Assembly: GCA_963818645.1 (NCBI GenBank)
Contig: CAWFTF010000004.1
Coordinates: 1-64,000 of the forward strand
From: Gp6-AA40 sp963818645
Lineage (GTDB): Bacteria; Acidobacteriota; Vicinamibacteria; Vicinamibacterales; UBA2999
Reading direction: 5' to 3'
Length of the DNA stretch: 64,000 nucleotides
Part shown: piece by piece, positions 17,230 through 24,941 of the stretch
How the letters are laid out: every line of letters begins with the position of its first letter
Numbering within the stretch: the stretch's first letter is position 1
Notes under the pieces: generated by a model
Seen by the model: the letters and a program-made list of their open reading frames with translations, nothing else
Database searches by the model: none
Told to the model about the DNA's origin: nothing
Position numbers and translations under genes: made by a program

Positions 17230-18576
17230 CTACCGAAGTGCCAATCGTTCCCGCGGTATCTGGAGGCCGTTGACGGCACCAAGCACCGTGGCAGCCAGCG
17301 ACGCGTCCCTGAACAGGTCCTGCGCCACCCGCCGTACATCGTCCGTGGACACTCGCTCAACGCCTTCGAGCGTCTCGTCCAGCCCAAACTGCCGATCGAA
17401 GTAGATTTCCTGCCGGGCCAGATGCGACATCCGGCTCGATGTGCTCTCGAGGTTCAGCATCAGGCTGCCCTTGAGATGATCCTTCGCGCGTCGCAGCTCG
17501 GACTCGGGCATCGATTCGTCTTTCAACCGCTGCAGCTCGCCGATGACGACGTCGATCAATTCTCCTACAGCGCCGTTCGCACAGCCGGCGTAAATCGTGA
17601 TCGAGCCGGCATCGCGGTACGCACTCAGGCCGCTGAACACCGCATAGGCCAGGCCGCGCTTCTCTCGAACGTTCTGGAACAAACGCGAGCTCATCGATCC
17701 GCCGAGGATGGTGTTCAGCACGTAGCTCGAATAGCGCTCGTCGTGATCCTGACGGTAGCTTCCCGTTCCCAGGCACACATGGCTCTGTTCGAGCTCCTTG
17801 TTGCGGATCAGCGTCGTCGGCACGACGTTCGGCGGGGCTTCAGCCACCGACTCGGTCTTTGAGTGGAGCTTGTCGAACGCCTTCACCACGAGATCGCGAA
17901 CGCGCTCGTGCTCGATGTTGCCGACGGCCGAGACAATCAGATTCGGCGCCGAGTACGTCTCGGTGAAGTAACTGCGCAGTCCCTCTTGCGTCAGTGCTTC
18001 AACGGTGTCCTTCGTCCCAAGGATCGGCCGCCCCAGCGGATGGCCAGGCCACAGATTCTCGGTGAAGAGCTCATGAACGAGGTCGTCAGGCGTGTCCTCG
18101 ACCATCTTGATCTCTTCGAGGACGACCTTCTTTTCCCGGCCGATGTCGTCGGCGCTGAACGCCGGATTCATGACGATATCGGCGAGCACCTCGACGGCCA
18201 GAGGCAGGTGCTCATCGAGGACTTTGAAGTAGTAGCTCGCGTATTCCTTGGCCGTGAAGGCATCCATCTGTCCGCCGATGGAATCGACGGTCTGCGCGAT
18301 GTCCTCAGCGGTTCGCGTCGCGGTCCCCTTGAACAGCATGTGCTCGACGAAATGAGCGATGCCGCTCTGCTCCGCCGTCTCGTGACGCGAGCCGCGAGCA
18401 AGCCAGACGCCGATGCTGACCGAGCGTACGTGCGGCATCCGCTCGGTGAGGAGTCGGAGACCATTCGGGAGCACGTCGCGAACGATTGCTGGCTGTGACA
18501 CCGGATGCGTTTGAGGGCGGTTGCCGGGACGCGCCTGCCATGGTCTCGACATCAGCCGCAAACCATTGACAGACAT
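17230..18576 (-). CDS. M16 family zinc peptidase (processing-peptidase-like)
   Basis: A 448-aa member of the pitrilysin/mitochondrial processing peptidase family. The inverted zinc motif HFVEH is at residues 75-79, inside GIAHFVEHMLFKGT, and a downstream EIKMVEDTPDDLVHE segment supplies the third zinc ligand. The length fits the single-domain-pair bacterial enzymes such as B. subtilis YmxG/MlpA. No signal peptide is visible. A start at the internal Met9 (18552) is equally possible. It precedes purB on the same strand and is divergent from rlmN. Confidence 0.9.
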   Translation of the reverse strand: MSVNGLRLMSRPWQARPGNRPQTHPVSQPAIVRDVLPNGLRLLTERMPHVRSVSIGVWLARGSRHETAEQSGIAHFVEHMLFKGTATRTAEDIAQTVDSIGGQMDAFTAKEYASYYFKVLDEHLPLAVEVLADIVMNPAFSADDIGREKKVVLEEIKMVEDTPDDLVHELFTENLWPGHPLGRPILGTKDTVEALTQEGLRSYFTETYSAPNLIVSAVGNIEHERVRDLVVKAFDKLHSKTESVAEAPPNVVPTTLIRNKELEQSHVCLGTGSYRQDHDERYSSYVLNTILGGSMSSRLFQNVREKRGLAYAVFSGLSAYRDAGSITIYAGCANGAVGELIDVVIGELQRLKDESMPESELRRAKDHLKGSLMLNLESTSSRMSHLARQEIYFDRQFGLDETLEGVERVSTDDVRRVAQDLFRDASLAATVLGAVNGLQIPRERLALR

Positions 18577-18596
18577 GGAATTAGAAGAACGTGCCC

Positions 18597-18626
18597 ATCA
18601 TAGCACGCGCGCCTTGGCCGTCGCAA
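18597..18626 (-). promoter_or_regulatory. candidate promoter of the M16/pur transcript
   Basis: On the minus strand TATGAT (18597-18602) is preceded by TGC as an extended -10, with TTGCGA (18621-18626) 18 bp upstream. It would start transcription near 18590. Confidence 0.45.
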
Positions 18627-18640
18627 CCTGAAAGGGGAAT

Positions 18641-18648
18641 GCTACAAT
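18641..18648 (+). promoter_or_regulatory. extended -10 of the rlmN promoter
   Basis: TACAAT at 18643-18648 is preceded by TGC. It leaves a leader of about 30 nt with GAGAG before the rlmN ATG, a conventional arrangement. No good -35 is seen. Confidence 0.45.
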
Positions 18649-18684
18649 CTGGTGCTCGCATCCTGCAGAAAACGCGAGAGATAG

Positions 18685-19770
18685 ATGACTTCCCCCACCC
18701 ACGATCTGGCTGAGCTCGACCTGCCCGAGCTCGAGCGCCTTCTCAAGGAAAGCGGCTCCGACGCCTTCCACGCCAGGCAGCTGTATCGCTGGATCCATCG
18801 ACGCGGGGTCACTGACTTCGACCAGATGACGAACCTGTCGAAGGAGCTTCGGGGTGAGTTGAAGGCCGGATTCACGGTCGGGCGGCCCATAGTCGTCAGC
18901 GACCAGCTGTCTACCGACGGGACGCGGAAGTTCGTCTTCGAGCTGGGCGACCGGCGCCGGATCGAATCCGTTTTCATCCCGGATACGCCCGCCATGACCT
19001 TCTGCGTCTCGACGCAGGTGGGCTGCGCGATGGCGTGCGGCTTCTGCCTGACCGGCAAGATGGGGCTGGTCCGGCATCTCACCGCCGGAGAGATCGTCGG
19101 GCAGGTTGTGATGCTTGCTTCAGCGACCGGGTTGCTGGAGCAACCGTTCAACATCGTGCTGATGGGAATGGGCGAGCCCCTTCACAACTACGACAACACG
19201 ATGAAGGCGTTGCGCATGCTTCACGCCGAAGAGGGACTGGCGATCTCACCGCGACGCATCACGCTCTCGACTGTCGGAATCGTCCCCGGCCTCGATCGCC
19301 TGGCTCGGGAGCCGCTGATGCCGAACCTGGCGATCTCTCTTCATGCGACGACCGAAGAGCAGAGAACCGCGCTGGTGCCGCCCAATGCCAAGTACTCACT
19401 GGCAGCCATCCTCGACGCGTGCCGGCGGTTCCCGCTCAAGCGACGGAGCCGCATCACTTTCGAGTACGTGCTTCTCAACGGAGTGAACGACACGCCGGAG
19501 GACGCGCGTCGACTCGCGAAGCTGCTGTCCGGCATCAAGGCCAAGGTCAATCTGATCCCGCTCAACGCCGCGCCAGGAATTCCGTTCGAACGACCGTCGG
19601 ACGCGCGAGTCGATCGATTCGCGCAGATTCTGGCCGACCGGCATTTGACGGTTTCGGTGCGCAAGAGCCGTGGCCGCGACATTCGCGCCGCGTGCGGTCA
19701 GCTGATCGTGGAAGGCGGATCGAAGAAATCGGCCGCCCAGCAGATGGCGCTTCTCCTCAGTCGACCCTGA
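18685..19770 (+). CDS. rlmN: Dual-specificity rRNA/tRNA (adenine-C2) methyltransferase RlmN
   Basis: A radical SAM enzyme that methylates C2 of A2503 in 23S rRNA and A37 in some tRNAs. The 361 residues show the Fe-S motif C114-x3-C118-x2-C121 (GCAMACGFCLTGK) and the second catalytic cysteine Cys337 (RAACGQ), which carries the methyl intermediate. The N-terminal RNA-binding helices (HARQLYRWIHRRG) and the LMGMGEPL block are typical. Its 3' end overlaps mtaB on the other strand by 14 bp. Confidence 0.96.
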   Translation: MTSPTHDLAELDLPELERLLKESGSDAFHARQLYRWIHRRGVTDFDQMTNLSKELRGELKAGFTVGRPIVVSDQLSTDGTRKFVFELGDRRRIESVFIPDTPAMTFCVSTQVGCAMACGFCLTGKMGLVRHLTAGEIVGQVVMLASATGLLEQPFNIVLMGMGEPLHNYDNTMKALRMLHAEEGLAISPRRITLSTVGIVPGLDRLAREPLMPNLAISLHATTEEQRTALVPPNAKYSLAAILDACRRFPLKRRSRITFEYVLLNGVNDTPEDARRLAKLLSGIKAKVNLIPLNAAPGIPFERPSDARVDRFAQILADRHLTVSVRKSRGRDIRAACGQLIVEGGSKKSAAQQMALLLSRP

Positions 19771-21007
19771 CATCAACCCACTCGTTTCGCGAGTGGCGCC
19801 GATCCAGCTTCACCTTCAGATAGTTATCCGTTACGGCCGACGAGCCATCGTCTACGGTCAGCGCGCGACGAGTGGTGCCGCGTTGCGATTCTCGAAATCG
19901 TGCGGCCATTTCGTGACCGATGTCGCGAACCCGCCGGCCACGCTCGCGAACAACCGCGCCATCGACTCGCCCGCCGAGCAGAGAGGCATCGGTCCCCGGG
20001 CGGTCCGAGTAAGGGAAGACATGTAAGTGCGTGAGCGGAAGGTCGCACAGGACACTCTCCGTCTCCGTGAAATGCGCGGAAGACTCTCCCGGGAAACCGA
20101 CGATCAGGTCCGAACCAATCGACGCATGAGGAATCCGTGCACGAATCGACGATACGAGCGTCACATAGGCACTCGCGGTGTACGGCCGACGCATGGCACG
20201 AAGGATCTCGTCAGACCCGTGCTGGAGCGGCAGATGAAAGTGCGGCGCCAGGCGCGGCGACGATGAGATCAGATCGACGATCTCCGCCGTGCAGTCCATC
20301 GGCTCCAATGAGCTGATCCGGAAGAGCACGTCGGCATCCCACTCCGAGAGCACGCGCACGAGCGTTGTGAGCGATGTCCCGTCGTTGAGATCGCGTCCAT
20401 ACGATCCAAGGTGAACACCCGCGATCGCAATCTCGCGATAGCCTGACGCGACGGCGTCCGCGATCTGCCGAACGACGGCGTTCAACGGACGCGATCGACC
20501 CTTTCCCCGCGTGGTCGGAATGATGCAGTAGCTGCACGTTTCATCGCAGCCTGTCTGGACGCGAAGCGTGAGCGCCGTTCGCCCTGCGGTGCCCGGAGAC
20601 AGCGCTTCTCCACAGGGTCCGTCGCCACTGCCATAGCGCACGGCCGTGGTCACATCTTCGAGACGCGGTAATCCGATCTGCGGCGCGAGGCGCTCGACGA
20701 GATCGTCCTTCTCGTCATTCGACACGACATGAAGGATGTTGGGCAGCTCGCGAATCTCGTCGGGCGACGCGTTGCGTAGCATCCCGTCACGATCGACTCG
20801 CACACCGGGGTTGTCGCGAACGACTCGACGTACGGTCTGACGAACACCCTGATCGGCCGCCGCCGTCACCGAGCAGGTATTCACAACTACGAGGTCGGCA
20901 TCCTGCGGCGATGCTTCGACGGCGCCGCGCAAGTGAAGGTCGCGCGCGATCGCAAGCGAATCGGCCTGATTGACCCGGCAGCCGAACGTGATGATCGAGT
21001 ACTTCAC
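19757..21007 (-). CDS. mtaB: tRNA t6A37 methylthiotransferase (MtaB-like) with a scrambled auxiliary-cluster segment
   Basis: Would add the methylthio group to t6A37 of tRNA. The GTG at 21007 overlaps the purD stop (GTGA) and places the conserved KYSIITFGCRVNQ at the N-terminus. Cys10 (FGC) and Cys45 (VNTCS) are two of the three ligands of the auxiliary Fe-S cluster; the radical SAM motif CDETCSYC and a C-terminal TRAM-like segment are present. The third ligand is missing: residues 71-80 read VDRDGMLRNA, while the +1 frame over the same bases reads IVTGCYATR, exactly the family motif. A one-base gain near 20794 and a one-base loss near 20768 explain this. The enzyme would be inactive as written, or the sequence contains two errors. 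Confidence 0.88.
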   Translation of the reverse strand: MKYSIITFGCRVNQADSLAIARDLHLRGAVEASPQDADLVVVNTCSVTAAADQGVRQTVRRVVRDNPGVRVDRDGMLRNASPDEIRELPNILHVVSNDEKDDLVERLAPQIGLPRLEDVTTAVRYGSGDGPCGEALSPGTAGRTALTLRVQTGCDETCSYCIIPTTRGKGRSRPLNAVVRQIADAVASGYREIAIAGVHLGSYGRDLNDGTSLTTLVRVLSEWDADVLFRISSLEPMDCTAEIVDLISSSPRLAPHFHLPLQHGSDEILRAMRRPYTASAYVTLVSSIRARIPHASIGSDLIVGFPGESSAHFTETESVLCDLPLTHLHVFPYSDRPGTDASLLGGRVDGAVVRERGRRVRDIGHEMAARFRESQRGTTRRALTVDDGSSAVTDNYLKVKLDRRHSRNEWVDVRVD

Positions 21008-22281
21008 ACTGTCAGAGCTTTGCGGCCGATATCGCGACGGAACTGCATCCCTTCGAAGCGGATGCACGAGGCCGCTCGATACGCGCTGTCAATCGCGGCG
21101 CCGTAATTCTGCCCGCGTCCCACGACGGTGAGCACGCGTCCGCCCGCCGTCACGATCTGTCGTTCGCGCCTGCTCGTTCCCGCATGGAACACGAGTGCAT
21201 CCGTCACCGCGGCGGCGGCATCGAGACCGGAGATCGGCTGACCGGTTTCAACAGCTTCAGGGTACCCGCCAGCGGCGAGCACAACGCCAACGTTGGCACC
21301 GGGCAGAAATCGCGCGGCGCGCGATGGCAGCGCGCCCATCGCCGCTTCGCCGAGCAGCCACGACAGCTCCTCGTCGAGCATCGGCAAGACCACCTGCGTT
21401 TCAGGATCACCGAGCCGCACATTGAACTCGACGACCTTCGGGCCGTCAGCGGTGAGCATCAAGCCGACGTACAGAAATCCGCGGTACGGATGCCCCTCGT
21501 TCTGCATCCCTTCAAGCACTGGCCGCACGACTTCGTCGATCACTCGGCGATCGACGTCCGCAGTCATCAGCGGGCTTGGAGCAAATGCGCCCATCCCTCC
21601 AGTGTTGGGACCGCGATCGTCATCGAAGATGCGCTTGTGATCCTGAGCGGAGCCAATCGTGAGAAACGACGTGCCGTCGGCGAGCACGAAATACGAGGCT
21701 TCCTGGCCGACAAGGAACTCCTCGAAGACGATTCGATCGCCGGCGCTGCCGAATCGCCGCTCGACCATCAGTGACTGAATCGTTGCTGCCGCGGCGGCAC
21801 GATCGTCAACGATCACCACACCCTTGCCCGCGGCAAGGCCGTCGGCCTTCAGCACGAGGGGATAGCCAAACAGGTCACCCTCGATCCAGGCAAGCGCGGA
21901 CGTCGCCGAATCACAGACGTGATACCGCGCGGTCGGTACGTTATGGCGCGCCATGAAGTCCTTGGCGAACGCCTTACTCGATTCGAGCGCGGCCGCGGCC
22001 TGAGTCGGTCCCACGATCGCCCGGCCGTCGGCCGTGAACACGTCGACGATGCCCCGACTGAGTGGGAGCTCCGGTCCGACCACTGTCAGGTCGATGCCCT
22101 GGCTGCGGGCCACTCCCAACAGCTCGCGAGGATCGCCAACGTCCGCGTCCACACACGTGGCGATCGAGGCGATTCCCGGGTTCCCGGGTGCACACACGAC
22201 CGCGGTGACGCTGCGTTCGCGAGAGAGCTTCCAGGCCATGGCGTGCTCTCGCGCGCCACCGCCGACAACGAGGATCTTCAT
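21004..22281 (-). CDS. purD: Phosphoribosylamine-glycine ligase (GAR synthetase)
   Basis: Joins glycine to phosphoribosylamine using ATP, the second purine step. The 425 residues start with the MKILVVGGGAREHAMAW signature. The ATP-grasp region includes LKADGLAAGKGVVI, VFEEFLVGQEAS and the C-terminal FNVRLGDPETQVV. It overlaps mtaB by 4 bp and lies apart from the main pur cluster, separated by rlmN. TAGCCT, a weak -10-like hexamer, lies 7 nt before the ATG, and there is no Shine-Dalgarno. Confidence 0.96.
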   Translation of the reverse strand: MKILVVGGGAREHAMAWKLSRERSVTAVVCAPGNPGIASIATCVDADVGDPRELLGVARSQGIDLTVVGPELPLSRGIVDVFTADGRAIVGPTQAAAALESSKAFAKDFMARHNVPTARYHVCDSATSALAWIEGDLFGYPLVLKADGLAAGKGVVIVDDRAAAAATIQSLMVERRFGSAGDRIVFEEFLVGQEASYFVLADGTSFLTIGSAQDHKRIFDDDRGPNTGGMGAFAPSPLMTADVDRRVIDEVVRPVLEGMQNEGHPYRGFLYVGLMLTADGPKVVEFNVRLGDPETQVVLPMLDEELSWLLGEAAMGALPSRAARFLPGANVGVVLAAGGYPEAVETGQPISGLDAAAAVTDALVFHAGTSRRERQIVTAGGRVLTVVGRGQNYGAAIDSAYRAASCIRFEGMQFRRDIGRKALTV

Positions 22282-22402
22282 GAGGAACAGGCTAACTGCC
22301 TGCCGGACAGGAGGTTGACCGACTAGGCAGGCGTTGGATGAGTTCGTGCTCGCCGCTCAACGCGTCGTGCGCAGAACTACGGTCCGGCACACGACTATTT
22401 CG

Positions 22403-22431
22403 TTGACGTAACGGCCTCTTGCGCCTAGAAT
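22403..22431 (+). promoter_or_regulatory. sigma-70-type promoter of rpsU
   Basis: TTGACG (22403-22408) and TAGAAT (22426-22431) are separated by exactly 17 bp, five of six bases matching consensus in each. Transcription would start near 22438, leaving a leader of about 83 nt. The spacer from purD (22282-22402) shows nothing else firm. Confidence 0.7.
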
Positions 22432-22440
22432 CCGCGCCTG

Positions 22441-22487
22441 CCTGTGATAGCCTAGCATATTCGTCACTTTTCGTTGGTGATCACAGG
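22441..22487 (+). promoter_or_regulatory. hairpin in the rpsU leader
   Basis: CCTGTGAT (22441-22448) pairs perfectly with ATCACAGG (22480-22487), and TCAC/GTGA pairs inside. The hairpin begins about 3 nt after the predicted transcription start and ends 33 nt before the GTG. It could regulate translation or stabilise the 5' end. Confidence 0.45.
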
Positions 22488-22520
22488 GAGCCACCGGGCC
22501 GGTGAGGGGGTGTTTTAGGC

Positions 22521-22718
22521 GTGGCTGAAGTCAAGATTCAAGAGGGCGAGTCGATCGAAAGTGCACTCCGCCGCTTCAAGCGCAAGGTTCAGCAGGAAGA
22601 CATCATCAAGGACATCAAGAAGCACTCTTTCTACTTGAAGCCGGGTGACAAGCGCAGAGCCAAGCAAGCTCTGGCGCGCAAGCGGAACCGTAAGAAACTC
22701 CGTCGAGAGACGGAGTAG
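22521..22718 (+). CDS. rpsU: 30S ribosomal protein S21
   Basis: A 65-aa basic protein of the small subunit that helps start-codon recognition. The sequence matches S21: ESIESALRRFKRKVQQE, then the basic tail KRRAKQALARKRNRKKL. The start is GTG, with GAGGGGG about 10 nt upstream. It has a good promoter of its own and is followed 42 bp later by a zinc-ribbon gene on the same strand. Confidence 0.96.
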   Translation: MAEVKIQEGESIESALRRFKRKVQQEDIIKDIKKHSFYLKPGDKRRAKQALARKRNRKKLRRETE

Positions 22719-22760
22719 TAGCGAACGGTCCCGCGATCGACGAGCACGAGGTGGCGACCG

Positions 22761-23072
22761 ATGGAGTTCCAAGACAAGTCCTTGAGGTGCGTGGATTGCG
22801 GCTCGGAGTTCATCTGGACTGCAGGCGAACAGTTGTTCTTCGCTGATAAGCAGTTCAAGAACGAGCCGAAGCGGTGCAAGACGTGCAAGGCTAAGCGAGC
22901 CAACCGGGTCAGTGCTGGTCCAGCACCGGCAAGGGACCGGGTCGAAACAACGACCCAGTGCTCGGCGTGCGGGAAGGAAACGACAGTGCCCTTCCGTCCC
23001 ACGCAGGGACGCCCGGTGTTTTGCAAGGAGTGCTTCCAGCAACGGAAGTTTGCGGGGGCGGGAGGGGTGTAG
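22761..23072 (+). CDS. Small zinc-ribbon protein
   Basis: A 103-aa protein with two cysteine knuckle pairs. The first, CVDCGSEF...CKTCKAKR (residues 10-44), resembles the probable zinc-ribbon family found in many bacteria. The second, CSACGKETTVPFRPTQGRPVFCKECF, resembles the CxxC zinc-binding domain common in Acidobacteriota and other environmental phyla. Both should hold one zinc each. The function is unknown; zinc ribbons of this size often bind nucleic acid or protein. It follows rpsU and may share its transcript. Confidence 0.85.
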   Translation: MEFQDKSLRCVDCGSEFIWTAGEQLFFADKQFKNEPKRCKTCKAKRANRVSAGPAPARDRVETTTQCSACGKETTVPFRPTQGRPVFCKECFQQRKFAGAGGV

Positions 23073-23141
23073 ATCACGTAAGTCGTGTCGAGATCCACCC
23101 GACTCGTCTGGAATTCCAGGCAGTCGTCGTCAGAAATCGTA

Positions 23142-23201
23142 AGGGCCAGACGCGAGGCTCCACCCCATCGCCAAGGTGCGGTGGGCACCCCGTCTGGCCC
23201 T
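23142..23201 (+). terminator. long inverted repeat, probable terminator or regulatory hairpin
   Basis: AGGGCCAGACG (23142-23152) is repeated inverted as CGTCTGGCCCT (23191-23201), with a further CCACC/GGTGG pair inside the 38-nt loop. A T-rich stretch, GTTTGTCTG, follows. It lies 70 bp past the zinc-ribbon gene and directly before the -10 of the STAS gene, so it most likely ends the rpsU transcript. Confidence 0.5.
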
Positions 23202-23210
23202 GTTTGTCTG

Positions 23211-23219
23211 TGCTAGAAT
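23211..23219 (+). promoter_or_regulatory. extended -10 of the STAS gene promoter
   Basis: TGCTAGAAT, an extended -10, lies 34 nt before the ATG at 23254, which has a good GAGGA ribosome site. No clear -35 is seen. Confidence 0.4.
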
Positions 23220-23253
23220 CCGTTCTTTCTACGGGCAGTACATTCGAGGAACT

Positions 23254-23607
23254 ATGCAGATCGAGGAACGATCCGCCGGTGATGTAACCATCCTGGACCT
23301 CAAAGGAAAGATGACCCTCGGCGAGGGCGACGAGGCTCTCAAGGACAAGATCAACAGCCTGGTGTTGCAGGGTCGAAAGAAGCTCGTCCTGAATCTCGCG
23401 GACGTTCCCTACATCGACAGCGCCGGCCTGGGCGAGATTGTTCGTACCTTCACGACGGTCAGCCGTCAGGGCGGCAGCCTCAAGCTCCTGAGCCTGACCA
23501 AGCGGATCACCGATCTGCTGGCCATTACCAAATTGCTCACGGTGTTCGAGACCCACGACAACGAAGCCGACGCCATTCGCAGCTTCCAGTCGTCGGCCAA
23601 CGTGTAG
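23254..23607 (+). CDS. STAS-domain anti-sigma factor antagonist
   Basis: A 117-aa single STAS domain of the SpoIIAA/RsbV type. The phosphorylatable serine is Ser56 in YIDSAGLGEIV, preceded by KKLVLNLADVP. I chose the ATG at 23254 for its GAGGA ribosome site 4 nt upstream and because the domain begins there. In the family, the unphosphorylated protein binds an anti-sigma kinase and frees a sigma factor. No kinase or sigma gene is adjacent, so its partner is elsewhere. Confidence 0.9.
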   Translation: MQIEERSAGDVTILDLKGKMTLGEGDEALKDKINSLVLQGRKKLVLNLADVPYIDSAGLGEIVRTFTTVSRQGGSLKLLSLTKRITDLLAITKLLTVFETHDNEADAIRSFQSSANV

Positions 23608-23732
23608 CGGACCGGCAGGCTCGCGCACTGGACTCATTTCCAGCGGTCCTCTCTCACCTGGTTCGCCCTGAACAGTGGACGAGGACGCCGCCCGTCGTCC
23701 CGGAGCGCTCGTCAAAGCAGGGCTGATGGACG

Positions 23733-24923
23733 ATGCCACCTGATCAGAATCAACAACACCAGCGCCGACCTCACTATCATCGCGGACGGCGTGGTCCCGA
23801 CCGTCGCGGCGGCGAGCGGCGGCCGCAGCAGCAGCCACAACAGACCGACAGCAGCAGCAATCGCGATCAGCTCGACGTCGAACAGATCATGCGCGAGATC
23901 CGGTCACGGATCTCGGAGAAACACGGCATCGATCTCACGGCGCAGCAGATTCAGGAACTCGCCGCCCGTCGTCTCGAGGCGATTCTTGACCCGCGCACGA
24001 TCAAGCCGTCACTGATGGACGAACTGCGTCGCGCGGCAGGCCTCCCTGCCGACACGACGCCGTCCGAACCTGAAGGCGATGCTGCCGTCGACGAGTCCGC
24101 GCTCTACACGTCCGAGAGCGGTTTTCTCAACAGCCTCCGGCGACTGTTCAATCCGCTGTTGAAGCTGTTGATCAATCCGAAGGCGATTGTCGACGCGCTG
24201 AACGCGCAGTCTCGAAAGACCAACGCACTGGCCGCGCAGGAGGCCGAACTCCGCCGTCGTCAGACGGAGTGGAACGGGCTGCACTTCGAGATCCTCCGTC
24301 GTCTTGTGACGGATATCGCGAGGGTCGAGATCGACAATCAGCATCTCGCGCATCGCGTCGAGTCGCTGCAGGCGCGGGTCGACTTCAACGAACGCCGCGT
24401 TCGCGGCCTCGAGAGCACCACCCAGCACCAGCCACGACCGGTTAGCCGACCTCAAGAGAGTCCAATCGTTGCTCCGGCACCTGCGCCACCGCGCGGAGAA
24501 GAAAGCGCTTCGCCCGATCACGCTTCGTCGCCCGAGACCTCGCCTGAAGGAAGTCGGCGCCGGCGACGCCGACGGCGCGGCCGTCGATCGGGTCAGCCCC
24601 GCGACATCGCCGGCGCGCCAACGCCAGGGATGGCAGCTCCCGGTGCGCTGGATCAATCGGACCAGGGCAGCGAGGGAGACGATTTCTCGGACGAAGAGGC
24701 AACGTCGGACGATTTTGGTGATGACGTCGCGGTGGTGACGCCAGAGTCAGCGGTTCCCGCGTCGGCTCCCTTCGAGCCACCGCCGCCGTCAGCGCCAGAG
24801 GAGCCCGTGCACGTCGCTCACTCGGAAGTGGCGCAGACTCCCCCAGCCTCTGAGGTCACATCCACCCCGGAGCCTGTGGCATCCAACGAGCTGCCCGATC
24901 CGCTCCCGCGGGAACAGTCCTGA
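23733..24923 (+). CDS. Arg-rich low-complexity protein with central helical region
   Basis: A 396-aa protein I do not recognise. Residues 1-50 are rich in Arg, Gln and Pro. Residues ~50-235 are predicted helical, with an amphipathic segment SLRRLFNPLLKLLINP followed by a heptad-like stretch (EILRRLVTDIARVEI, HRVESLQARVDF). The rest is disordered, with a run of eight Arg followed by GRR and then acidic, Pro-rich sequence. The amphipathic piece resembles regions beside envelope glycosyl- or methyltransferases in other bacteria. It is followed 18 bp later by a glycosyltransferase, so a role with that enzyme is plausible but unproven. Confidence 0.7.
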   Translation: MPPDQNQQHQRRPHYHRGRRGPDRRGGERRPQQQPQQTDSSSNRDQLDVEQIMREIRSRISEKHGIDLTAQQIQELAARRLEAILDPRTIKPSLMDELRRAAGLPADTTPSEPEGDAAVDESALYTSESGFLNSLRRLFNPLLKLLINPKAIVDALNAQSRKTNALAAQEAELRRRQTEWNGLHFEILRRLVTDIARVEIDNQHLAHRVESLQARVDFNERRVRGLESTTQHQPRPVSRPQESPIVAPAPAPPRGEESASPDHASSPETSPEGSRRRRRRRRGRRSGQPRDIAGAPTPGMAAPGALDQSDQGSEGDDFSDEEATSDDFGDDVAVVTPESAVPASAPFEPPPPSAPEEPVHVAHSEVAQTPPASEVTSTPEPVASNELPDPLPREQS

Positions 24924-24941
24924 GCCAACGCGGGCGCGTCT

